This document shows positions 12,372 to 20,400 of a stretch of 28,901 nucleotides of DNA, in pieces. Numbering within the stretch: the first letter of the stretch is position 1; the number at the start of each line of letters is the position of its first letter. Source of the stretch: UBA12403 sp043808565 (GTDB lineage Bacteria; Patescibacteriota; Patescibacteriia; UBA9934; GWF2-40-263); NCBI GenBank assembly GCA_043808565.1, contig JAZDEQ010000075.1:1-28901 (forward strand). Reading direction: 5' to 3'. Below the pieces are notes generated by a model. That model worked only from the letters and a program-made list of their open reading frames with translations. It was not told the DNA's origin and ran no database searches. Both the position numbers and the translations under genes were made by a program.

Positions 12372-12815
12372 ATGTCCGATGATTATTCTAAAATTCCTTA
12401 CAAAAATATTCTTGCCTGGAGAAAAGGGTATGAATTTGTTATTGAGGTTTACAGAACGATAAAGAATTTTCCTATTGAGGAAAGATATGGAATTGTTAGC
12501 CAATTAAGACGAGCGGCTGTTTCGGTTCTGGCAAATATTGTTGAAGGCCGGGCTAAAAGATCGGTTTCAGAAAAAGAATTTTTACGTTTTTTATCAATCG
12601 CTAAGGGTTCTTTGTGGGAATGTGAGTTTTTTCTTGGGTTATCAAGGGATTTAGGTTATTTAAATAAAGACGAATTTGCTTTTTTAGAAGATTTACGTTC
12701 GCAGACAGCTTATTTGTTACACGAGTTTATGAAAAAAATTAAAAAAGATATGGGAAAAAGCACCGTGTCCGATACAAATGTTGCCTCCGATGCCTCTGGT
12801 GCCTCCGTTGCCTAA
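12372..12815 (+). CDS. Four-helix-bundle protein, S23/IVP family
   Basis: A 147-residue protein of the family first described from intervening sequences in 23S rRNA genes (four-helix bundle, TIGR02436-like). Typical stretches are YKNILAWRKGYEFVIEVYR (N-terminal helix), FPIEERYGIVSQLRRAAVSVLANIVEGRAKRS (the family signature), EFLRFLSIAKGSLWECEFFLGLSRDLGYL and a final helix ending about residue 128. I chose the ATG at 12372 because translation from the frame's first ATG (12297) would run through the repeat arm. The last about 18 residues (STVSDTNVASDASGASVA) are outside the fold and are encoded by 9-base repeats. The gene is bracketed by inverted repeat arms, as if moved or inserted as a unit between DUF4870 and prfB. 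Molecular function is uncertain; RNA or nucleic acid binding is suspected for the family. Confidence 0.88.
   Translation: MSDDYSKIPYKNILAWRKGYEFVIEVYRTIKNFPIEERYGIVSQLRRAAVSVLANIVEGRAKRSVSEKEFLRFLSIAKGSLWECEFFLGLSRDLGYLNKDEFAFLEDLRSQTAYLLHEFMKKIKKDMGKSTVSDTNVASDASGASVA
12768..12812. repeat. Right arm of the inverted 9-bp repeat flanking the S23 gene
   Basis: Units GTTGCCTCC, GATGCCTCT, GGTGCCTCC, GTTGCC lie in frame at the gene's 3' end. It is the inverse of 12304-12334 and resembles the arms near 1531-1572 and 4260-4293. Confidence 0.8.
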
Positions 12816-12820
12816 ACAAT

Positions 12821-13961
12821 ATGACTGACCTCCAATCCAAAATTCAAGCCCTCCAAGCTCGCGTCCTGCGGACCTGGGGGTTACTTTGACCTTGATCGTG
12901 TAAAGATTGAAGTTAAAGTCCTGGAAGCCGAAATGTCAGCTACGGATTTTTGGTCTGAGCCAGAAAGAGCAAAAAATGTTTCCAAAAAAACCGCTGATTT
13001 ACAAAACGAGTTAAACACTTGGGAGAAAATTAAAAGCGATTTGGTCGAGCTTAATGATTTGGCCGAATTGAATGATGAAAATTTACATCAGGAAATTGAA
13101 AATAGATTAATAGAAATCGAAAAAGTTTTTTCAGCTCTGGAATTTAAAACTTTATTTTGCGAAAGTCATGATGTTAACAACGCCATTGTTTCCATTCATG
13201 CCGGGGCTGGTGGGACCGATGCTCAAGATTGGGCGGAAATGCTGTTTCGCATGTTGACGCGTTTTGCCGAAAAGAAAACTTTTTCTGCGGAAATTTTGTG
13301 GGAATCACGCGGTGAAGAAGCTGGTTATAAATCAATTACTTTTCGGGTGGCCGGGCGTTATGCTTTTGGCTATTTAAAATCCGAAGCTGGTGTTCATCGT
13401 TTGGTGCGCATCTCGCCATTTGATGCGGAAAAAATGCGTCACACTTCATTTGCTTTGATTGAAGTTATTCCCGAACTTGAAGAAATTTCTGAAACGGAAA
13501 TTGAGCCTAAAGATTTGCGCATCGACACTTTTATGTCGGGCGGCAAAGGCGGCCAAAGCGTTAATACAACTTATTCGGCCGTGCGTATTGTCCATCTTCC
13601 CACCAGCATCACAGTTTCTTGTCAAAACGAACGTAGTCAACAACAGAATAAAGAAACGGCCATGAAAGTTTTGATTTCGCGTTTGCACCACCAAAAAGAA
13701 TTAGCCCTAGAGGCGGAAAAAAAACAATTACGCGGCGAATTTAAAAGTGCTGAGTGGGGTAGCCAAATTCGGAGTTATGTTCTTCAACCTTATCAATTGG
13801 TTAAAGATCATCGAACTGATTTTGAAACAGCGGATACAGCCGGAGTTTTAAATGGTGAGATCGAACAATTTATTGAAGCTTATCTTAGAAAATTATTGGG
13901 CGAGACAGATCGTTGGGCGAAGGAAAACAAAGACCTTGATTCTCTTGATTTCCATGATTGA
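12821..13961 (+). CDS. prfB: Peptide chain release factor 2 with programmed +1 frameshift
   Basis: RF2 terminates translation at UGA and UAA. The gene starts at 12821 and uses the classical autoregulatory frameshift: a 22-codon frame ends TGG GGG TTA CTT TGA (TGA at 12887-12889), with a GGGGG internal Shine-Dalgarno 3 bases before CTT, and translation resumes +1 at GAC (12888). The product is 379 residues. SPF, the stop-codon recognition tripeptide that distinguishes RF2 from RF1, is at 198-200 (13413-13421), and GGQ, which triggers peptidyl-tRNA hydrolysis, is at 243-245 (13548-13556); both agree with the family. The last about 10 residues (KDLDSLDFHD) are encoded by a 9-base repeat arm. An annotation starting at 12933 would miss the first 37 residues. 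Confidence 0.96.
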
Positions 13962-14018
13962 CTTGATTTTGTTTTTTTAAATCATGGCAATCCCCAAATC
14001 AAGGAAATCAAGGTTTAG
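13937..14018. repeat. 9-bp-period inverted repeat at the prfB 3' end
   Basis: The left arm CCTTGATTC, TCTTGATTT, CCATGATTG, ACTTGATTT (13940-13975) spans the prfB stop. The right arm AAATCATGG, CAATCCCC, AAATCAAGG, AAATCAAGG (13979-14013) is its inverse. The loop is T-rich. It could act as a 3' hairpin for prfB. Confidence 0.8.
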
Positions 14019-14029
14019 ACAACTAACAT

Positions 14030-14971
14030 ATGAAACGTAAATATTCAAAAATTTTAGTCACTGGTGGCGCGGGTTTTATTGGTTCGCATGTTGTTGACGC
14101 GCTGGTTGGTCGTCGTTTTGAAACTTTTGTGATTGATAATCTTTCGACTGGTAATATTAAGAACGTCAATCCTAATGCCAAATTTTTTAAAATGGATTTG
14201 CGAAGTCCGAATTTGCCAAAGTTGATGGCTAAAATAAAACCCGACGCGATTTTCCATTTGGCGGCTCAGTTAGATGTTCGTCTTTCGGTTAAAGATCCGA
14301 TTGAAGATGCAGATATTAATATTTTAGGTTCACTAAATTTATTACAAGCCGCGGTTAATTCCGGCGTTAAAAAAATTATTTTTTCTTCGACTGGCGGCGC
14401 TATGTATCCCGGTTCGCTTCGTCCGCCATATTCAGAAAAAGATCCAGAATTACCGATTTCACCTTATGGCATTGCCAAGCGAACCGTGGAATTGTATTTA
14501 AATTTTTTACGCTCAATTCACGGAATTTCTTTTGTGGCTTTGCGTTACGCTAATGTTTATGGGCCACGACAAAATTCCAAAGGCGAGGCTGGGGTAGTGG
14601 CAATATTTTCTGAAAAGATGTTAAAAAATTTGCCAATAAAAATTAATGGGTTAGGCACGCAAACCCGAGATTATGTTTATGTTGACGATGTGGTAAAAGC
14701 CAACTTGTTGGCTTTAGAAAAAAGAGTTAGTGGTCTTTTTAATATTGGGACAGCCAAAGAAACCAGCGTTAATGAAATTTTTAAAAAAATAAAAAAGTTC
14801 ACTAAATACCAATTACCAGAAAGTCATGGGCCGGCTTGTCCTGGTGAGGTTTTACGATCGTCTTTGAATTATAAACAGGCGACCAAAGAATTGGGTTGGC
14901 GGCCAGAAGTTAAGTTAGACGATGGTTTAAAAAGAATGGTTCAATGGTTTGTTTTGAAAAACGGTTTATGA
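14030..14971 (+). CDS. NAD-dependent epimerase/dehydratase (UDP-glucose 4-epimerase-like)
   Basis: A 313-residue extended short-chain dehydrogenase that acts on nucleotide sugars. It has the NAD-binding TGGAGFIGSH (11-20), HLAAQLDVRLSVKDP (76-90), the catalytic Ser/Thr in FSSTGGAMYP (118-127), the YxxxK pair Y146/K150 in SPYGIAK, LRYANVYGPRQ (171-181), and the C-terminal NIGTAKETSVNEI and ELGWRPEVKLDDGL segments. Length and motifs fit GalE-like UDP-glucose or UDP-N-acetylglucosamine 4-epimerases, but related activities cannot be separated by eye. It supplies precursors for surface glycans. Its stop overlaps the tsaC start (ATGA at 14968), so the two are coupled. Confidence 0.9.
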   Translation: MKRKYSKILVTGGAGFIGSHVVDALVGRRFETFVIDNLSTGNIKNVNPNAKFFKMDLRSPNLPKLMAKIKPDAIFHLAAQLDVRLSVKDPIEDADINILGSLNLLQAAVNSGVKKIIFSSTGGAMYPGSLRPPYSEKDPELPISPYGIAKRTVELYLNFLRSIHGISFVALRYANVYGPRQNSKGEAGVVAIFSEKMLKNLPIKINGLGTQTRDYVYVDDVVKANLLALEKRVSGLFNIGTAKETSVNEIFKKIKKFTKYQLPESHGPACPGEVLRSSLNYKQATKELGWRPEVKLDDGLKRMVQWFVLKNGL

Positions 14972-15564
14972 TTGACCCAGAGTTTAAAAAACAAATAAAA
15001 AAAGCGGTGGAAATTTTAAAAGCCGGCGGTGTTGTGGTTTTTCCAACCGAAACCGCCTATGGTTTGGCGGCTGATGCTACGAATATAAAAGCTATTCGTC
15101 GGGTATCAGAAATAAAAGATCGTACGCCAGTTAAAACTTTTCCTTTGATTGCCGCTGATCAAAAAATGGTGGAAAAATATGCGATTTTATCACCGTTAAT
15201 TAAGTCTTTGACAAAGAAACATTGGCCCGGAGCTTTAACCGTAGTCGTGCCGGCTCGTCCAGGACGTTTAAAAGAGTTTGCGCTTATTCGTTCTGGAACC
15301 TTGGCTGTTCGAGTGTCTTCGCATTTTGTGGCTAAAGAGTTATCACGTCGTCTTGATCGGCCAATTATTTCTACCTCAGCCAATCTTTCTGGTTGGCCAA
15401 CTTGTTATTCAGTTCGCGCGGTAAAAAAACAACTGGTTGGTAAAAAAAATCAGCCAGATTTTTATTTAGACATTGGTCGATTACTCAAACAAAAGCTTTC
15501 AACAATTGTGGAAGAAAAAAATGGCGAAGTTGTGGTTTTGCGATCAGGTGGGATTAAAATTTGA
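14968..15564 (+). CDS. tsaC: Threonylcarbamoyl-AMP synthase (YrdC/Sua5 family)
   Basis: The enzyme makes L-threonylcarbamoyl-AMP from threonine, bicarbonate and ATP, the first step of the t6A modification of ANN-decoding tRNAs. The 198-residue form has only the YrdC domain: GGVVVFPTETAYGLAADAT (20-38), the KxR-x-x-x-K phosphate-binding segment at KDRTPVKTFPL (50-60), KKHWPGALTVVV (83-94), and STSANLSG (135-142). The C-terminal Sua5 domain is absent. I chose the ATG at 14968 (4-base overlap with the epimerase) over the in-frame ATG at 14944. The other t6A proteins (TsaB, TsaD, TsaE) are not in the window. Confidence 0.92.
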   Translation: MIDPEFKKQIKKAVEILKAGGVVVFPTETAYGLAADATNIKAIRRVSEIKDRTPVKTFPLIAADQKMVEKYAILSPLIKSLTKKHWPGALTVVVPARPGRLKEFALIRSGTLAVRVSSHFVAKELSRRLDRPIISTSANLSGWPTCYSVRAVKKQLVGKKNQPDFYLDIGRLLKQKLSTIVEEKNGEVVVLRSGGIKI

Positions 15565-15567
15565 AGG

Positions 15568-15681
15568 GTTACGAATTACGAAAAGTAACGAATATACGAA
15601 TGTTTGGTTGATAGTCACGAGGCGAGATTCCTCTGTGGCTCGGAATGACAGAGGGTTTTGTTAAGATTCGTAATTCGTAAC
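15568..15681. repeat. Composite repeat: GTCATTCCGAGCC element nested in TTACGAATTACGAAAAG element
   Basis: The outer left arm (15568-15608) matches 7918-7956 and the inverse of 102-141. The outer right arm is short (15665-15681). Between them, 15615-15654 is an inverted copy of the element found after groEL (9667-9699). The composite fills the whole tsaC-ksgA gap and reaches to within 7 bases of the ksgA start. Confidence 0.82.
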
Positions 15682-15687
15682 AGTTGT

Positions 15688-16527
15688 ATGTTTCAAAATA
15701 AAAAATCTTTTGGTCAGAATTTTTTATCTGATAAAAATATTGTTAAAAAAATTGTGGCCGCTGCCGAAGTTAAGGCTGGTGATTTGGTTTTAGAAATCGG
15801 GCCGGGGCAGGGAATTCTAACCGAGGCTTTGTTGGATGTCGGAGCACAAGTGATAGCGGTTGAATTGGATAAGGACTTGATAGAACCACTTAAAGAAAAA
15901 TTTGGCGATAAAATAAATTTGCTTCAAGGGGATATATTGGCAACGAATACTTGGAAAATGATTCGTAATTGTATTGTTGATCGACAACCATATTCCGTGG
16001 TGGCCAATATCCCCTATAACATCACCTCGCCAATTTTGGAAACTTTATTCAAAGCTGAACCGCGACCAACTTCAATGACTTTAATGGTTCAACGTGAGGT
16101 GGCCGACAGAATTTTGGCTGAACCACCAAAAACCAGTGTTTTGTCCGTTGCTTGCCAACTTTATGCGACTGGTAAAAAAGCGCTTCAGGTACCGCGAGGT
16201 GCCTTTCAACCAACACCCAAAGTTGACTCAACAGTTATTCGTTTGGTTTTACGGTCAAATTGGTTAGGTAATATAGATCAAGAAGAAATTTTAAAATTGG
16301 TCAAAGCCGGCTTTGCGGCTCGACGTAAACAGTTACATGGTAATTTGGTAAAGGCGGGTTTTGGTTCTCAAGAAAAAATAAAAGGTCATTTAAAAAGTCT
16401 GGGTTTATCAGAAAAAGCCCGAGCCGAAAATTTGACGGTTGAACAGTGGGTGGAGTTGTTTGTTGGGTTGGAAGGCACTAGAAGCATTAAGGGCACTAGA
16501 GGCACGAAAGGGTTTGGCGGGCTTTAA
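15688..16527 (+). CDS. ksgA: 16S rRNA (adenine1518/1519-N6)-dimethyltransferase
   Basis: KsgA (RsmA) dimethylates two adjacent adenines in the helix 45 loop of 16S rRNA during late 30S assembly, using S-adenosylmethionine. The 279-residue protein begins with the typical KKSFGQNFLSDKNIVKKIV, then VLEIGPGQGILTEALL (motif I, 34-49), VIAVELDKDLI (55-65), the catalytic NIPYNITSPIL (107-117), PRGAFQPTPKVDSTVIRL, and FAARRKQLHGNL in the C-terminal domain. I chose the ATG at 15688 because the longer frame start (15658) lies in a dispersed repeat. The last about 18 residues (EGTRSIKGTRGTKGFGGL) are encoded by a 9-base repeat arm and are not part of the fold. Confidence 0.95.
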   Translation: MFQNKKSFGQNFLSDKNIVKKIVAAAEVKAGDLVLEIGPGQGILTEALLDVGAQVIAVELDKDLIEPLKEKFGDKINLLQGDILATNTWKMIRNCIVDRQPYSVVANIPYNITSPILETLFKAEPRPTSMTLMVQREVADRILAEPPKTSVLSVACQLYATGKKALQVPRGAFQPTPKVDSTVIRLVLRSNWLGNIDQEEILKLVKAGFAARRKQLHGNLVKAGFGSQEKIKGHLKSLGLSEKARAENLTVEQWVELFVGLEGTRSIKGTRGTKGFGGL

Positions 16528-16590
16528 TAACCTTTAATGCCTTTATTACCTTTTGTGCCTTTATTGCCTCTAGTGCCTTTAATGCCTTTC
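16473..16590. repeat. 9-bp-period inverted repeat at the ksgA 3' end
   Basis: The left arm (16475-16525, coding) is GGCACTAGA, AGCATTAAG, GGCACTAGA, GGCACGAAA. The right arm (16530-16590, non-coding) is GCCTTTATT, ACCTTTTGT, GCCTTTATT, GCCTCTAGT, GCCTTTAAT, GCCTTTCC. The period is a strict 9 for at least six units. The arms meet at the ksgA stop codon and would form a long imperfect hairpin. Confidence 0.88.
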
Positions 16591-16618
16591 CGACTCGCAG
16601 AAAATCCATCCACACCCC

Positions 16619-16658
16619 CAAAAAACGTCTGTTAACATGGCGTTTTTTTTGTTATAAT
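16619..16658 (+). promoter_or_regulatory. Overlapping terminator-like hairpin and promoter before the TSP3 gene
   Basis: AAAAAACG (16619-16626) and CGTTTTTT (16641-16648) form a terminator-like stem with a T run. This is followed by a perfect -10 TATAAT (16653-16658). A possible -35 is TTAACA (16632-16637, spacer 15), lying in the hairpin loop. The -10 ends 11 bases before the ATG at 16670, so the leader would be only a few bases. Confidence 0.6.
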
Positions 16659-16669
16659 AAAAATCGTCT

Positions 16670-17422
16670 ATGGCTGATCAATTGAAGATCGACAAAACTC
16701 GAAAAAATCTTAAGGCTGAAGAAAAAGCGGCTCTGGTTTTGTTATCAGTAATTAGTGTTTTAGGCGTGACTTTTGGTTTTAAATCTTTCTCAGCTAATTT
16801 AAATCGGCCATTTGAAAATCAAATGGCCAAATACACTGGTGAAAAAGTTTTAACCCTTAGCCAGCAAGAAGCCGCTGAAACTGAATTACAAAAAACCATT
16901 GATACTGACAGCGATGGTTTGGTTGATTACGATGAATTATATGTTTACAAAACCAGCCCTTATTTAGCTGATTCTGATTCTGATGGTTTTGATGACAAAA
17001 CTGAAATTTTTTCCAACAACAATCCTAATTGTCCTGAAGGCAAAGATTGTTTAAATAGCACAGCTTTAGCCAGCACCGAAATTCAGGTTGGAACCGAAGC
17101 GCCAACTTCTGATCCTTTTGTTTCTCAAGCTTTAAATTTTAATTCCATCCCTTTAACCGATTCGTCTTTTCAAACCCCGGAAGACATTCAGAGTTTTTTT
17201 TCGCAAATGGGCGCTACCGAAATTCGTTCTTTGTTGATTTCTCAAGGTGTACCAAAAGAGTCAGTTGACGCCATGACTGATGAAGAAATTATGGCTCTGC
17301 TCCAAGCCTCTTTATTAGAAGCCGAAACTAGCGGTCAATTTGATGAAATTTTACAAGAAACTCAAGCGGCTACCGATGTCACAACGTCCGATAATACCAA
17401 CGGTTCATCAACCAATGAATAA
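16670..17422 (+). CDS. Membrane-anchored thrombospondin type 3 repeat protein
   Basis: The 250-residue protein has a basic N-terminus, one transmembrane helix (about 20-39) and an extracytoplasmic domain. Two Ca2+-binding type 3 motifs are visible: DTDSDGLVDYDE (78-89) and DSDSDGFDDKTE (101-112). A small Cys pair follows (NPNCPEGKDC). The C-terminal half is Ser/Thr/Gln/Glu-rich with helical parts (EDIQSFFSQMGATEIRSLLISQGVPKESVDAMTDEEIMALLQASLLEAE), ending in a Thr/Ser/Asn-rich tail. Its stop overlaps the next gene's start by 8 bases, so the two are almost certainly made together, suggesting a surface complex. Specific role unknown. Confidence 0.82.
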   Translation: MADQLKIDKTRKNLKAEEKAALVLLSVISVLGVTFGFKSFSANLNRPFENQMAKYTGEKVLTLSQQEAAETELQKTIDTDSDGLVDYDELYVYKTSPYLADSDSDGFDDKTEIFSNNNPNCPEGKDCLNSTALASTEIQVGTEAPTSDPFVSQALNFNSIPLTDSSFQTPEDIQSFFSQMGATEIRSLLISQGVPKESVDAMTDEEIMALLQASLLEAETSGQFDEILQETQAATDVTTSDNTNGSSTNE

Positions 17423-20400
17423 AATCGATATGCGTTTAGCTTTTTTTAGAAAAAAAATTTGGCGTCAAATCTTCTTGGGTTTTTCAATATTTTTTTTGGT
17501 AGGTTTATCTATTGGCTTTCCGGCGAGTCAAATTTTAGCCGCTGATGAAACCGGGGGGCCGGTAATAACTTTAGGTGTTCAAGCGGAAATAGCTAACATG
17601 ACAGCTGATTTACAAAAAACTCTCTGCGATAGTTTTGCGGCGAATAATATTCCAGCACCTCAATGTTCGGCAATTAATCTTTTTGCCAAAAGACTTAAAT
17701 TAGGTTTTCAGCGCGCCATTCCTTTGTTGCAAGCCTCGGCTTTAAATTTAGTGGTTACTACCAGCCAATATGTTTTAGACCGTTTAGCTTATGATGCGGC
17801 GGTTTGGGTGGCCACGGGTGGGGAAGGCGAGACTTCACTATTTACTAATTTAGCTCCTGATGAAGCTTGGAGAACCTTTGGTTTAGATGTAGCGGCTAAT
17901 GCCGTCACTTCTTTAAGTAAAGACCTTAGTGATTATTTAGATACTGATTTTAATCTTTGCGCTCCGGCCAATCCATTGTTTAGAATTGGTATGCAAATTG
18001 GCGTGGTGGGCATTTTCCAACCACCCAAGCCTATTTGCGATTGGCAGTCAATCGCTAATAATTGGACAGGTTTTTACCAAACCATTGCTTCGACAGCCGC
18101 CAGTCCATCTGAAGCCATGCTAAACGCCGTGGCTAAAGGTTTGCAACCTGGCCAAAACACGCTGTCTTATTTTGTTCAAACAAATATTCGAATTAAACAA
18201 GAAGTTCAAGAAAAAAAAGGTGCATTTTTCCAACAATATTTAAAAGATGATAATTTTCAAAACATTAGCAATATTGTTACTGGCCACGTGGAAACTCCGG
18301 CAGTTTTTGTTCGCGAACATTTGTCGACACAAATCAATGAGGCAAAGAATGGTAATTTTGAGGCCGCTCAACAGGCGGCTATTAGTAATGTGGAAATTCT
18401 GCCATTGTTTTTAACTCATACCACTTCGGTTTTTGTTAATACCTTGCTTTCAACCTGGTTGTCAAAACTTAAAACCGGATTATTTCCTTCGGATCTTGGG
18501 GAAACTGATGTTTTTGACGAAATGTCTATTAATACTAATTATGGCGAGGCGGCCGAGGAATTTTATTCTGATGTTTTGGCCACCACACCGATGTCGCTTG
18601 ACAATTATAATGTTTTGTCAGAATTTGTTATTTGTCCGGGAGCCGATTCGCGACAAATGAATAATTGTGTCATGGATTCTTCGTTTGCTTCAGCTATTCT
18701 TCAGTCTGGTTCAACTGATCTTATGACCGTGGCTAAAGCAGTTGAACAAGGCTTGCTTAATGGTAATCGGCCGCTTTATTCGCCCGATGATTCGATTCAT
18801 AATCAAGACGCCCAATGTTATACTTATGGTTATTGTTACAGTAATTTAGTGAAATTGCGTAAGGCTAGAATTATTCCTGTGGGTTGGGAAATGGCTGCGG
18901 CTTCACCACGAAATTCTTCAACTAATCCAATTACTTTGCGCGAAGTGATAGACGGTTTTAATGATTGTAATAACAACGGTCAACTCGACGCCGAACATCC
19001 GTGGTGCCATTTAATTGATCCAAGCTGGGTTTTAAAATATCCCACTCAGGAATGTTTGGCTTCCATGATTAGCGAACAAACCATTAGTCCAACCATGCCT
19101 GGTCGTTCTGGGGCTTGTGTTGACGCACCGAGTTGTGTGGCCGAAAACGACGATGGCAGTTGCGGCGGCTATGGTTATTGTACTCGTGAAAAAAATACCT
19201 GGAATTTTAGTGGCGATGATTGTCCAGAAGAATTTGCCACTTGTTTGGCTTTTACTAATTCTGATACTTCGGAACGCGGAGCTTGGTTATTTAATTCACT
19301 CGATCAAGGCGTTTGTTCAGCTGATAGCGCTGGTTGTGCTTGGTATCGAACCAATAAACATTTAGACAATGCCAACACAACCGATGATACTAGCGATGAC
19401 AGCTATGAATGGTTGGCCGGTGACGACACTTATCTTACGGCCAATCGTGAAGACGATGTTTTAAGTTACAACGCGGCCGGGGTGCCCACAAATCGAACAA
19501 CTTATTATTACGATACTGGCGATGATGGAGTGAGAGAAAATTCTTATGAAACATATGCTTACGAGGATCGGGTTTATTTTACTTCTGACGTCCAATCTTG
19601 TACCGAAGAAAGTGTTGGCTGTGCCGAATTATATAAAATCGAGGACAATTTTTCTTTAAATGTTTTACGTAATCCCAGTTTTGAAAATAACGACATTGAT
19701 GAAAACAAAGCTGATTATTGGATCGAACCAACCGTGCCTTCCACAGTTTTTGATTATATTGATGATAGTTCTAGTGCTAAAAACGGCAATCGGAGTTATA
19801 AACTTGGTGCCGAAAGAATAGGTCAAACCAATATTCAACTTCAACAAAATACTTTTTACAATATTTCTTTTTACGCTAAGAGCGCTGAGCTGGCCGGGGC
19901 GGTAACCGCACGATTTTATTTGTCAGCTTCTGATAATCAAACCGTGGTTGATTTAACTGGTTATAGTTCAGATTGCGATCGAGTAGCCGGCAATCAGGTT
20001 GATTTAGAAGCCACAAATATTAGTTCGACGGATTTTCAAAGTTTTGATTGTACTTTTACCACGCCATCTTTTAGTGACAGTCGTTTAAGGCTATCGGCCA
20101 ATTTATTTTTGCTGGGTCAGAGCAACTCGGCTCCGGTTTATGTTGACGCTATTCAATTAGAAGCCAGAGAAACGCCGTCAACTTTTCACGAAGGTTATAA
20201 TCAGACGGCTTTAACAACTGATTACCTCAAGGTTCCACCAGTCTGGCTTGATTGCCAAGGCGAGGCCACCGATCCAACCGATTGTGAAAGTTACGCCACG
20301 GTTTGTTCAGCGACCGATGTTGATTGTTCTCTATATTCTCCGGCTGATAATGATCCCGATGTGCCAGCCATTTTAGCCGAGGAAGATCAGTGTCCGTCTG

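Noticed and set aside
12821..12933. UGA recoded as an amino acid (alternative genetic code)
   Set aside because: The TGA at 12887 is the classical RF2 frameshift site; TGA ends several clear genes (2473-3435, 14030-14971) and RF2 carries the normal SPF and GGQ motifs.
16473..16590. CRISPR array
   Set aside because: Units are 9 bp, contiguous and imperfect, with no spacers; no cas genes are present.
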